Source of the DNA: an uncultured Granulosicoccus sp.
GTDB lineage: Bacteria; Pseudomonadota; Gammaproteobacteria; Granulosicoccales; Granulosicoccaceae
Length of the DNA stretch: 47,835 nucleotides
Assembly: GCA_937924505.1 (NCBI GenBank)
Contig: CALDSR010000053.1
Coordinates: forward strand, 1 to 47,835
Direction: 5' to 3'
In this document: positions 25,800 through 33,908 of the stretch, piece by piece
How positions within the stretch are numbered: the first letter of the stretch is position 1
How the letters are laid out: each line of letters begins with the position of its first letter
Notes under the pieces: model-generated
What the model saw: only the letters and a program-made list of their open reading frames with translations
Databases searched by the model: none
What the model was told of the DNA's origin: nothing
Translations under genes and position numbers: made by a program

Positions 25800-27386
25800 A
25801 TGCTGATACCCACTCGTGTTAACACCCTTGCGGCACTCTTTGCTTGCCTGTTCATTGCATCCTGCGGTGGAGGCTCTTCGGGCGACGACCTTGCGCAAGC
25901 GCCCATAACCCCGGCATCTGACCAACCGGGCAGTCAAGTACCCGCTACACCCGAATTACCCGTCTCCCCACCACCAACAACGGTTCCCGGCGATCCGGTC
26001 GCACCAACGCCGACACCTACCACGCCGTTTGACCCCGTCGAACCCATCGACGAACCACCCGAAGTGGAGACACCCGAACCTGCACCTGCGCCCACACCAG
26101 ATCCGGCACCGACACCTCCGCCCGCACCCGCACCTTCACCTGAACCAAACGACAATCTGGAAGCCCCGGTCGCGACTGGTGCTGACACCACGGGTGCTGA
26201 AGATGACAGCCCAACCCGTACAGAATCCTTATCACTGCTAGGTCCCTTCATCGAAGACAGAAGTCGAGGCGCAGGACCTCCATCAATACCTGAAGGCTTG
26301 ACCCTGCTGCTTAGCGGTGAAAACTGGATCGAGTTTTCGTGGGCACCTTCGACTGATGATCAATCCGTCGAAGCCTACGAGATCTATCGTGATGGCGTAT
26401 TCCAATATGCGGTTCGTGGCGATACCGGCAACGAGTTCGATTATCGAAGCTGGCTAAGCACGTCATACATTGATTGCAATTACACACGCTACACCCACTG
26501 TCAAGACAATCAGCCTGTGGTGGGCAGTAGTCATGAGTACACGATTGTAGCTGTGGATAATGAAGGCATGAGGTCTGCGCCCTCAGCACCCGTTGTCATG
26601 CAGTTTCAGTCGCCACAAGGCAGCACCGTCGATCTTGCCAATTTCGTACAAGTACTTGATGAGTCATTCGACGGCGACAGTCTGGACAGATCGATTTGGA
26701 AAACCTCGCTTCCCTGGGGTGAAGACACAATCATCAATGGCGAACGTCAATACTTCGTTAATACATTTGGTGACAACACAACCGGATACGACCCGTTCTC
26801 GTTCACCGGTGACAGCTTGAAAATAACCGGTGTACCAACCCCGGCAGGCTCACTGGACGCTGCCAATGGTCAACCCTTTCTGTCTGGCGTCATTACCACT
26901 GCTGATCATTTCGAAATGACATACGGCTATGTTGAAATGCGCGCCAAACTGGCCGGTGGCGAAGGTCTTTTGTCGACGTTTTACCTGTTCAATCAGGATT
27001 TCGAAAAGAACCAGCCTGAAATCGATATCCTTGAGTATATTGGCTCTGAACCGGACACGGCTTACCAGACCTACCACTACTACGACAGCAATCGTGCTCG
27101 CTACTTCAGCGGTGAAAAGCACTCTACGCCAACCATGAACACACAAACCGGTATCGACCTGAGTGCCGGTTTCCACACCTATGGCGTGCTGTGGGAAGAA
27201 GGATTGGTCGTTTGGTATATCGACGGCCGAGAAGTCAAACGGATGGCTGGTGTACGCGTATCCGATGAACCCATGAATATCATTGCGCACCTGGTTATCG
27301 GCAGCATATGGATTGGCGAACCTGCGGCCAGCGCCATTCCGGCGGTAATGGAGATTGATTACATCAAAGCCTGGCAAGAACGCTAG
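25800..27386 (+). CDS. GH16-family glycoside hydrolase lipoprotein with Pro-rich linker and Fn3-like domain
   Basis: From the ATG at 25800 the protein is 528 residues. A lipoprotein signal peptide ends in FIASC, with Cys22 as the lipidated residue. A Pro/Thr/Glu-rich linker (about 45-120) leads to a fibronectin-type-III-like domain (about 160-265; GENWIEFSWAPSTDD, YEIYRDGV) and a GH16 beta-jelly-roll (about 285-528). The catalytic motif PEIDILEYIG places the nucleophile Glu407, Asp409 and acid/base Glu412. GH16 enzymes cut beta-1,3/1,4-glucans, agar, carrageenan or similar; the specific glycan is not evident. An upstream ATG at 25785 is possible but would put an acidic residue at the start of the signal peptide. 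The protein is probably anchored in the outer membrane. Confidence 0.88.
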   Translation: MLIPTRVNTLAALFACLFIASCGGGSSGDDLAQAPITPASDQPGSQVPATPELPVSPPPTTVPGDPVAPTPTPTTPFDPVEPIDEPPEVETPEPAPAPTPDPAPTPPPAPAPSPEPNDNLEAPVATGADTTGAEDDSPTRTESLSLLGPFIEDRSRGAGPPSIPEGLTLLLSGENWIEFSWAPSTDDQSVEAYEIYRDGVFQYAVRGDTGNEFDYRSWLSTSYIDCNYTRYTHCQDNQPVVGSSHEYTIVAVDNEGMRSAPSAPVVMQFQSPQGSTVDLANFVQVLDESFDGDSLDRSIWKTSLPWGEDTIINGERQYFVNTFGDNTTGYDPFSFTGDSLKITGVPTPAGSLDAANGQPFLSGVITTADHFEMTYGYVEMRAKLAGGEGLLSTFYLFNQDFEKNQPEIDILEYIGSEPDTAYQTYHYYDSNRARYFSGEKHSTPTMNTQTGIDLSAGFHTYGVLWEEGLVVWYIDGREVKRMAGVRVSDEPMNIIAHLVIGSIWIGEPAASAIPAVMEIDYIKAWQER

Positions 27387-27419
27387 GTTTTAACTGGCGT
27401 CGGGTTTTACGCGATGGGG

Positions 27420-28205
27420 TTACACATGACGTGTATCCCCTCGAACCTCACCCGCCACCGGACGATCGCGAATCTGCAGTGCTCGTTCGAACTCTTGTTC
27501 AAGATACAAGGCCGGCTCGATACTGGGCAACCTGTTTGACAAGCGTTTCAGAGAGTTGTCGCGCAACACAGCGTTGAGAAGATAATACGGTGTCTTATTC
27601 CCGTCTTTCGTTTCGCTGAATCCCTCACTGACAAACAATTGCTCAATCGAGGACGAATCGATGGTTGGCGCGGGATACCATGGCAGTGGCGCATGTCGAA
27701 CCTTCAGCCATTTTTCGTCAGCGCTTATGGTTGTCGAATTGATTACCCCGGCAATACTTCGATAAAGCAAGCCAAGCCCAATCGCCAAAAAGGCGCCCCG
27801 TACCACGTCGAAACCAGCCGCGTTGAGGTGTCGGAACACAATCACATTCCAGAAACAAGCCACACCCAGCAATAATACCGACGATGCGCCACGCCAGGCC
27901 CAGGTCACCGCAAAGTGTTGATCATCCCCGGAAGCGCTGAAGCCCTGTGGCATCGCAGCCACTGCTCGCGAACCAGCCTCGCGCGGTGACTCAGCATCAA
28001 TGTTCTCTGCAGCCTCTTGCTGGCCATCAGTTGTTGGTACAACATCATGACCGGCGTTAATGATGTCATCGGAACCGCCGGTACTTCGCGGCTTGGTCAG
28101 ATCGAACATTACGCCACAATGCGAACAATGCACGACGGCCAGACGACGGTCGAAGCCCTCAACCTCGAGTGCCGAACCGCATGACTGACAACTGAGTTGA
28201 TTCAT
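27420..28205 (-). CDS. zinc-ribbon membrane protein of unknown function
   Basis: I do not recognise this 261-residue protein. Its N-terminus has a zinc ribbon with Cys6, Cys9, Cys27 and Cys30 (CQSCG, CSHCG). A polar, low-complexity stretch follows (about 35-95). Two hydrophobic spans lie near 105-125 and 133-152, and a soluble C-terminal domain of about 110 residues completes it. It is on the same strand as hen1-pnkp, starting 131 bp after pnkp ends, and could be a distal operon member. It is convergent with the GH16 gene, 33 bp away. Confidence 0.7.
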   Translation of the reverse strand: MNQLSCQSCGSALEVEGFDRRLAVVHCSHCGVMFDLTKPRSTGGSDDIINAGHDVVPTTDGQQEAAENIDAESPREAGSRAVAAMPQGFSASGDDQHFAVTWAWRGASSVLLLGVACFWNVIVFRHLNAAGFDVVRGAFLAIGLGLLYRSIAGVINSTTISADEKWLKVRHAPLPWYPAPTIDSSSIEQLFVSEGFSETKDGNKTPYYLLNAVLRDNSLKRLSNRLPSIEPALYLEQEFERALQIRDRPVAGEVRGDTRHV

Positions 28206-28335
28206 CTATTCAGAACTCGGAGAATGGCTGATAACTGCCGTACAAACAGTTTATCAAGCAATGTACAGAGCGTGTGACCCAGTTCCACAAGGTCATTTTG
28301 TCGGGACTTCCTGCGCCGAATCCACACTCGTATCA

Positions 28336-30888
28336 CTACAATCGCGGATCAACAGGTTCACTTTCCAATGCGAGCACGCCCAAGGCGCAAGCGTGAATGT
28401 CAGCCAGGGGCCGTTTCTCAACGAATCGGTGCAAGCCCTCAAGCCCAAGCACATACTCGCGTTCTGCCATCGAGAATTTCTTTCCCAGTCCTCGTTCACG
28501 TAGACGTTCGATGTTCTCGTGCAGATCGTAATCAGGTCCATAGATAATTCTCAGGTATTCCTTTCCACGAACTTTCATGGCGGGCTGGATCAAACCCTTG
28601 CTTCCACGAACAGTAAACGCCATGGGTTTTAACACCATACCTTCACCACCTGTATTGGTATGGTCAATCCAACCATGGATCAAAGACTCACAGTCAGCCG
28701 TGTTATTCGGATCAATTTCGCGCCAGTTTGTCGTAGCAAGCACAGTGTCTTCCGCTGCCAATTTCTCCAGATGTTGCATGTGCCAGTAATGCGGCTTGTC
28801 GGCAAAAACCTGACCTTCCGCGGCCAGAATGTGAAACGGTGCCACACGGTAATCTTCAACACTATTGACGGGCCAGCAATAACCCGCAACGACCTTCTCC
28901 AGGCCTTCGGCGTTCAACTTCTGACGTTGGGCTTTTTCTCTCAGAGGTAATAGTTCATCGGGTGTTGCGCTCGTACTCAGGGCGTTCAGCAGCATGTTCG
29001 CGGAATTCGCGGCAGCAACTGCGGTAGAGAGATACTGTTCATTGATCATGCCCAATGCTTTGGCGGACCAAGGCATTAACTCTGCATCAAGTAAAACCCA
29101 ATCCGTATCCAACTCTTTCCACAATCCCGACGTCTCAAGGGCTACGGAAATTCTGTTTATTATCTGCGCTTCGAGGGCGTCGTCGTCGAAATAGGCTTTC
29201 CCCGTACGGGTGTAGACCACTCCCGCTTTTCCGTCATCGGTACCAAATCGTCTTTTGGCGATCTCAGCACTTCGCGTGATAACCAACAAAGATCGCGACC
29301 CCATGTGCTTCTCTTGCGCGACAAGCTTCTTTATACCGCGACTTCTATAGTGTTCCAGTGCTTGTTCGGGGTGCTCCAGAAAACCGCCCGATGGCGCTGT
29401 CGGGCAAGCGGCCATGGTCGGGGGTAGATAGATCAACCATCGAGGATCTATCCCGAAGCGACTCATCGACTCCAAAGCCGCCAATGCATTATGTTCAGGA
29501 ATGGTCACTGCGCGCCCCAAACGGCATTCAATTCGCTGTTTGTGGATAAAGTCGTCGAAATACAACAGCGAATCATGGTCCTGTTGCGCACTGAATCCTC
29601 GTGCAGACGCCATAGGTTTCGACGGGGGCACATATTCCTGACGGGCCTGCACCTCTACAAGCTCTTTCTCAGGCCAGCGAAGCGCTGTCAACTTGCCGCC
29701 AAATACGCAACCCGTGTCCAGACATAGCGTGTTGTTTAACCATTGCGCATCGAGCACAGGCGTATGTCCAAATATCACTGAAGCCTTACCGCGGTAGTCA
29801 CGCGCCCATTCCAACCTTACCGGCAATCCGAACTCGTCAACAGCGCCAGTAGTTTCTCCGTACATGGCGAAATTACGAACCTCGCCGGAACCTCTGCCGT
29901 GCATCGATTCCTTTAATCCTGCATGAGCCACCAGCAACTTCCCATCATCCAGCCATTGATGGGAGCGTGTATCGTAGATAAAATTACTGACCAGCCGCCT
30001 GAACTCGTCGCTACACTTTTCAAGTTCCGCCGCCGTACCATCAAGCCCATGAGCCATATTGACTTTTTTGCCGCGCAAATATTGCAAAAGCCTGTAATCG
30101 TGATTGCCAACGACCGCGCGCGCCGAACCACTTGCACACATTCCCATCACGAGGCGCAAACAATCTCTATTGCGTGGCCCCCGATCCGTTAGATCGCCAA
30201 CAAAAAACGCTTGTCGTGCTTCTGGGTGACGGGCATTGATCAGACGCTCTGAATCCTCGTAATCTGTATCAAATACATAGCCCAGGCTACGTAAAAGTTC
30301 CGCTAGTTCGTCATAACAGCCATGTACATCACCGATGATGTCAAAGGGTCCATGCTCATGGCGCTGATCGGTCCACAACGGTTCGCGAGAAATAGAAACT
30401 GATTCGATTTCCTCAAGCGAACGCAATATGTGGACCTGGCGGAAACCTTCCTTTTGGAGCCCTTTGAGATTCTTGCGTAAATTTTGTGAATGACGTTGGG
30501 CAACATTTGGCTTGACGTCGCGATCCGTTCGCTTGGCGTTTCTGTCTTCACAAATCGACGCATCCAAATCCAGGACGATGGCAACGGGCAAGGCATGATA
30601 ACGACGAGCCAATTTTACAAGCTGCGCTCGATCATCACGCTTAACCGACGTTGCATCAATAACGGTCAACATTCGACGCTTGAGCCTTACCGATGCTATA
30701 TATTGGAGTAAGTCGAAAGTATCCTCATTGGCTTCCAGCGTAGTCGGATCATCGGTGACGCGTGCGCGGCACTCATCAGACGATACGATCTCAGTAGGTT
30801 TGAAGTGTCGGGATGCGAAACTCGATTTTCCCGACCCCGACGCACCAATCAGACAAACCAGAGAAAAATCAGGTACGCTGACATTCAC
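28336..30888 (-). CDS. pnkp: polynucleotide kinase-phosphatase-ligase Pnkp (RNA repair)
   Basis: This 850-residue three-domain enzyme is the usual length for bacterial Pnkp. The N-terminal kinase has Walker A GASGSGKS at 15-22. The metallophosphatase has DVHG at 187-190, GDLTDRG at 231-237 and GNHD at 261-264. The C-terminal adenylyltransferase has EKHMGSR with the nucleotidyl Lys at 527. Pnkp heals the 2',3'-cyclic phosphate and 5'-OH ends left by ribotoxins such as anticodon nucleases and, with Hen1, seals the RNA. The start is a GTG at 30888; an in-frame stop lies just upstream, so no ATG alternative exists nearby. It is 19 bp downstream of hen1 across a tandem duplication. Confidence 0.95.
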   Translation of the reverse strand: MNVSVPDFSLVCLIGASGSGKSSFASRHFKPTEIVSSDECRARVTDDPTTLEANEDTFDLLQYIASVRLKRRMLTVIDATSVKRDDRAQLVKLARRYHALPVAIVLDLDASICEDRNAKRTDRDVKPNVAQRHSQNLRKNLKGLQKEGFRQVHILRSLEEIESVSISREPLWTDQRHEHGPFDIIGDVHGCYDELAELLRSLGYVFDTDYEDSERLINARHPEARQAFFVGDLTDRGPRNRDCLRLVMGMCASGSARAVVGNHDYRLLQYLRGKKVNMAHGLDGTAAELEKCSDEFRRLVSNFIYDTRSHQWLDDGKLLVAHAGLKESMHGRGSGEVRNFAMYGETTGAVDEFGLPVRLEWARDYRGKASVIFGHTPVLDAQWLNNTLCLDTGCVFGGKLTALRWPEKELVEVQARQEYVPPSKPMASARGFSAQQDHDSLLYFDDFIHKQRIECRLGRAVTIPEHNALAALESMSRFGIDPRWLIYLPPTMAACPTAPSGGFLEHPEQALEHYRSRGIKKLVAQEKHMGSRSLLVITRSAEIAKRRFGTDDGKAGVVYTRTGKAYFDDDALEAQIINRISVALETSGLWKELDTDWVLLDAELMPWSAKALGMINEQYLSTAVAAANSANMLLNALSTSATPDELLPLREKAQRQKLNAEGLEKVVAGYCWPVNSVEDYRVAPFHILAAEGQVFADKPHYWHMQHLEKLAAEDTVLATTNWREIDPNNTADCESLIHGWIDHTNTGGEGMVLKPMAFTVRGSKGLIQPAMKVRGKEYLRIIYGPDYDLHENIERLRERGLGKKFSMAEREYVLGLEGLHRFVEKRPLADIHACALGVLALESEPVDPRL

Positions 30889-30930
30889 GCTTTTTCAACT
30901 CTCATGGTCACGCTGTTTTAACTCTCATGG
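30885..30930. repeat. 23-bp tandem duplication at the hen1-pnkp junction
   Basis: Copy 1 is 30885-30907 and copy 2 is 30908-30930. They are directly adjacent and identical at 21 of 23 positions. Copy 2 encodes the last codons and the stop of hen1. Copy 1 forms the spacer, including a second TGA equivalent and the GTG start of pnkp. A duplication of the hen1 3' end has thus created the present intercistronic spacer. Confidence 0.9.
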
Positions 30931-32353
30931 TGTCGATCGTAAAACTTGCCAATTGAGAAGGTGCGCCATGCTGCTCATCGACCGGGCCCAAGGGTTCGGT
31001 TTCCACTTGATAACCATATTCCGTTGATATTTTTTCACACCACGCCTTGAACTCATCTCGGCTCCATTCGAAGCGATGATCATCATGCCTGAACTCACCA
31101 GCGGACAAGTTTTGAAACAGGGCGTTGTAGTCGGCATTGGGAGTCGTGACGACAATCAAACGGGGGCGAGCATCACCAAACAATGAACGCTCGAGCGAAC
31201 TCAGTCTGTTTGTGTCTATATGCTCAATCACTTCAATCAGGGTTGCAGCATCGAAACCGCGTAGGCGTCGATCAGCATAGGTCAGACTTCCCAGTTGAAA
31301 CTGCAAACGCTCATTTAAGGCCTCCCCTCCATCTTCCAGATAGAATAGCTCGCGGGCTCGACGTAGGGATCGCAGTGAGGGATCAACACCCACTATATTC
31401 GTGAACTGTAGTTTCTTTTGTAAACGACCGATTAACTTTCCTTCACCACACCCCAGATCCAACACACGCGACACGGAATGTTCCTGTAAGAGATGAGCAA
31501 CTCGATCCAGGCGTTGATCATGTAAACGCCCCCGGGGTTCGTCTGGCGCAAAAGATTCAGAGCCGACCGGCCTCGCGCCACCGTCTGGAATTTCCCCCGG
31601 TGTCCAATCGGAACACTGCTCGCCACCTAACTCCGACAATCGATCCAACAACACATCGGCAAGTTCCCGACGATTTTTTAACGCACGTCGAGTGATCACT
31701 TCGCGCATCGGATGCTGAGCCAACCAGCAGGTTCCCTTTTTGAATAGATTATCAACTTCGTCCTGATCAACCCACCAATGCTTGGCGTTATCCAGTACCG
31801 GTATCAAAACATAAAGTTGGTTTAATAAATCCGCCAATCGAACAGAGGCTGAAATATTTATGGAATACAAATTACTGACAGAATCATCGCTGAGCGATGT
31901 CACGGTGCAGGTGTAGCCGAGTGGCTCAAAGAGCGACAAGACGAATTCCTTGTCGCCCTGGCACGCGACTGGACCCAGCGTAACCTCAAACGGTAATTTC
32001 TGATCAGCCAGATTCTGCCGATCCTTGGATTTCCCGGCCATGGATTGAGCAAAACACTTGTTGATCGCGACCGACAAAATGGAATTAGCCACAAACGGAC
32101 GGGTATTTACATACTGGTCCAATAATCCCGTTGTTTGTTTATGCTTTCCACGCACCAGCGCTATCGGGTCTACATCCACATACAAAACAGCGGTGCAAGC
32201 AAGATCGGAATTTTCCGAGTAGAAGACAGTAGCGACACCCGCAGACACCCCACGCGTGAAAACACGCGTGGGGTTCTTGTGCAATAAATACCCAAGATCA
32301 CTCGCTATATAGGAGTCGGATATAGCGGCCTTTAATGTGATTTCCAATTGCAT
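30908..32353 (-). CDS. hen1: 3'-terminal RNA ribose 2'-O-methyltransferase Hen1
   Basis: This 481-residue bacterial Hen1 methylates the 2'-OH at the damaged 3' end of a cleaved tRNA, so that after Pnkp sealing the RNA resists re-cutting by the same toxin. The N-terminal region (about 1-240) is the bacterial Hen1 accessory domain that activates the Pnkp ligase. The methyltransferase has the S-adenosylmethionine motif DLGCGEG at 299-305. The metal-site motifs are EVIEHID at 374-380 and RHDDHRFEW at 422-430, and TTPNADYN is at 403-410. It precedes pnkp as the first gene of the cassette. No toxin gene is visible beside it. Confidence 0.95.
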   Translation of the reverse strand: MQLEITLKAAISDSYIASDLGYLLHKNPTRVFTRGVSAGVATVFYSENSDLACTAVLYVDVDPIALVRGKHKQTTGLLDQYVNTRPFVANSILSVAINKCFAQSMAGKSKDRQNLADQKLPFEVTLGPVACQGDKEFVLSLFEPLGYTCTVTSLSDDSVSNLYSINISASVRLADLLNQLYVLIPVLDNAKHWWVDQDEVDNLFKKGTCWLAQHPMREVITRRALKNRRELADVLLDRLSELGGEQCSDWTPGEIPDGGARPVGSESFAPDEPRGRLHDQRLDRVAHLLQEHSVSRVLDLGCGEGKLIGRLQKKLQFTNIVGVDPSLRSLRRARELFYLEDGGEALNERLQFQLGSLTYADRRLRGFDAATLIEVIEHIDTNRLSSLERSLFGDARPRLIVVTTPNADYNALFQNLSAGEFRHDDHRFEWSRDEFKAWCEKISTEYGYQVETEPLGPVDEQHGAPSQLASFTIDTMRVKTA

Positions 32354-32460
32354 GGCTGGTAAATCTGATCACCCCCTGAAATATGGGATCTACTATATTC
32401 GCCTATTACATCGTGTAAATGTCGATAACGCAAGGCTTCGTGGTCGGAAACACGAACGCC

Positions 32461-33162
32461 TCAAACCGAGCGTGTGATGCCCCCGTCCACACGAATATTC
32501 TGGCCCGTGATATACGCACCGCCGTCTGACGCCAGAAACGCGACCACGCTGGCAATTTCACCGAGCGACTTGCCATAACGCCCCATGGGAACCATAGCTC
32601 TGAACTCTTCCTTTTCCGGCAAGCTATCAATAAAACCCGGAAGAACGTTATTCATCCGAATGTTTGTTGCAGCGTACTCATCAGCAAACAGCTTGGTAAA
32701 GCTTGCCAACCCGGCTCGCATGACCCCTGAAGTCGGGAAAACCGGGTTCGGTTCAAACGCTGCAAATGTTGATATATTGATAATCGCACCACCACCCTGC
32801 TGTTGCATGATTGGCGTGACGAGCCGGGTCGAACGGACCGCGTTCAGAAAATAAACTTCCATGCCCTCGTGCCAGTCTTCGTCACTCAGTTCCAGAACCG
32901 GCGCTCTAGGACCGTGACCCGCCGAGTTGACCAACGCGTCTATACGCCCCCATTCGTTCATCGCAGCATCAACCAGCTTTTGCAAATCAATTGCTGATTT
33001 ATTGGTGCCGGTTACGCCAACACCACCAAGCTCCTTGGCCAAGGCTTCACCCTTGCCGGAAGATGACAAGATTCCGACCTTGAAGCCATCAGCCGCCAGC
33101 GCTCTCGCACTGTCAGCACCCATTCCGCTACCGCCGGCAACAATTAACGCAACTTTAGTCAT
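32461..33162 (-). CDS. SDR-fold protein lacking the canonical YxxxK active site
   Basis: From the ATG at 33162 (GAGGA ribosome site 8 bp upstream) the protein is 233 residues. A longer in-frame start at 33318 is unlikely. The Rossmann fold is clear: VAGGSGMGADSA, LVNSAGHGP and the C-terminal YITGQNIRVDGG. The active-site Ser is present (IINIS, Ser131), but the expected Tyr-x-x-x-Lys reads Ser145-x-x-x-Arg149 within TSGVMRAGLASF. The canonical dehydrogenase mechanism is therefore lost or altered. It sits between hen1 and a non-coding gap and has no obvious operon partner. Confidence 0.82.
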   Translation of the reverse strand: MTKVALIVAGGSGMGADSARALAADGFKVGILSSSGKGEALAKELGGVGVTGTNKSAIDLQKLVDAAMNEWGRIDALVNSAGHGPRAPVLELSDEDWHEGMEVYFLNAVRSTRLVTPIMQQQGGGAIINISTFAAFEPNPVFPTSGVMRAGLASFTKLFADEYAATNIRMNNVLPGFIDSLPEKEEFRAMVPMGRYGKSLGEIASVVAFLASDGGAYITGQNIRVDGGITRSV

Positions 33163-33530
33163 CCTGTTTATCCTCTTTTTTGTTGACAAGGTACACATGT
33201 GTTCAAGTCTTGCCCGCCACGCTTCGGAGTGGATCTGATTACGTACCAAGCAAGACGGCGTAAGTACTTCTTTATAAAAACCTGCTGAAAAACCTGCGAA
33301 AATCCTGTTTATCGACATCCGACATCGAGTTTCTGGGCATTAATTGACGATCCTGCGGTTTACTTTACGTATCAGTAAACAAGCTGAAAGCCTTTGTTTT
33401 CAACGCTCTCGGCCGGTTTCTCCCATTAATTGATGGGCTATCAAGAACTAGACTTGATAGTGTGAGTCTCTAGTAACGTATGACACGTTTTGTGCACATA
33501 CAGCCATTTACTACCAAGAGGAAGATTCAC
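33163..33530. other. 368-bp intergenic region with inverted repeats
   Basis: No gene longer than the neighbouring small ORF is supported here. The region holds CATTAATTGA twice (33338-33347 and 33424-33433), a 5-bp inverted repeat at 33422-33437, and the 8-bp-arm inverted repeat at 33438-33460. It probably carries the promoters for the SDR gene (minus) and the small membrane ORF (plus). Confidence 0.5.
33438..33460. promoter_or_regulatory. inverted repeat resembling the one upstream of the lysR gene
   Basis: CTATCAAG and CTTGATAG are perfect 8-bp arms separated by 7 bp. The 23-bp element matches 38739-38761 at 18 positions, with the same total length and the same outer half-sites. This suggests a common DNA-binding protein, most simply the LysR regulator at 37825. 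Confidence 0.5.
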
Positions 33531-33629
33531 ATGCATAACGATCATTTATCTGCGAGTGTCTTAGGAATCTGTTTTGGTTTTACATGTGTCGTAGTTGGTT
33601 TCTCACTCATCGGCTTTGCTGCGATGTAA
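33531..33629 (+). CDS. small hydrophobic peptide, 32 residues
   Basis: A strong AAGAGGAAG ribosome site precedes an ATG at 33531. The ORF encodes MHNDHLSASVLG followed by one hydrophobic span rich in Val, Phe, Gly and Cys, ending FAAM, then TAA. A hairpin follows within 10 bp, giving a complete small transcription unit. The family is unknown; a single-span inner-membrane miniprotein is likely. Chance occurrence is possible, but the good ribosome site and terminator-like hairpin argue for a real gene. Confidence 0.55.
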   Translation: MHNDHLSASVLGICFGFTCVVVGFSLIGFAAM

Positions 33630-33636
33630 ACAGACA

Positions 33637-33660
33637 AGGCCAGCCGCATTCGGCTGGCCT
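33637..33660 (+). terminator. GC-rich hairpin after the small membrane ORF
   Basis: A perfect 10-bp stem AGGCCAGCCG pairs with CGGCTGGCCT around a CATT loop. No long T tract follows on the plus strand. It may terminate the small ORF transcript, or serve both strands. Confidence 0.6.
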
Positions 33661-33734
33661 CAACCTGTCGTTTCGGGTAGCGAAAACATGCCCGCATACC
33701 ATTAATCCGATAATGGTCAAGTCTGCCCTACCGA

Positions 33735-33908
33735 TCATTCTTTGACCTTGGCCAGCAATGCATCTGATGCGTCGGCCAGTAGGCTCCAGTCATAACCAGC
33801 AAGTGCAATCACATCAGCCGCGTAGTTGTTACACAGACTTACCCAAAGCCCGATCTGTGTGTCACCTTGCGCGATAGCGCGGGTAAACTCATTCTGTTCA
33901 AGTTGCAT
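33735..33908 (-). pseudogene. relic of an HpcH/HpaI aldolase: N- and C-termini fused, core deleted
   Basis: This 57-codon ORF starts with an ATG that overlaps the hyuB stop as TGATG. Residues 1-41 (NEFTRAIAQGDTQIGLW through IALAGYDW) match the start of HpcH/HpaI class II aldolases, which have FKxAIxxGxxQIGLW and GFDW. Residues 42-57 (SLLADASDALLAKVKE) match the last helix of the same family. The roughly 200 residues between them, with all catalytic and metal-binding positions, are missing, and the frame is kept. A deletion between similar Gly-x-Asp segments would explain it. It is either a non-functional relic or a new mini-protein that is still translated by coupling. Confidence 0.75.

Noticed and set aside
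25934..26251. Gly/Val/Ala-repeat ORF on the minus strand
   Set aside because: It is only the complement of the Pro-rich linker of the GH16 lipoprotein; a similar effect occurs opposite the linker near 39575-39820.
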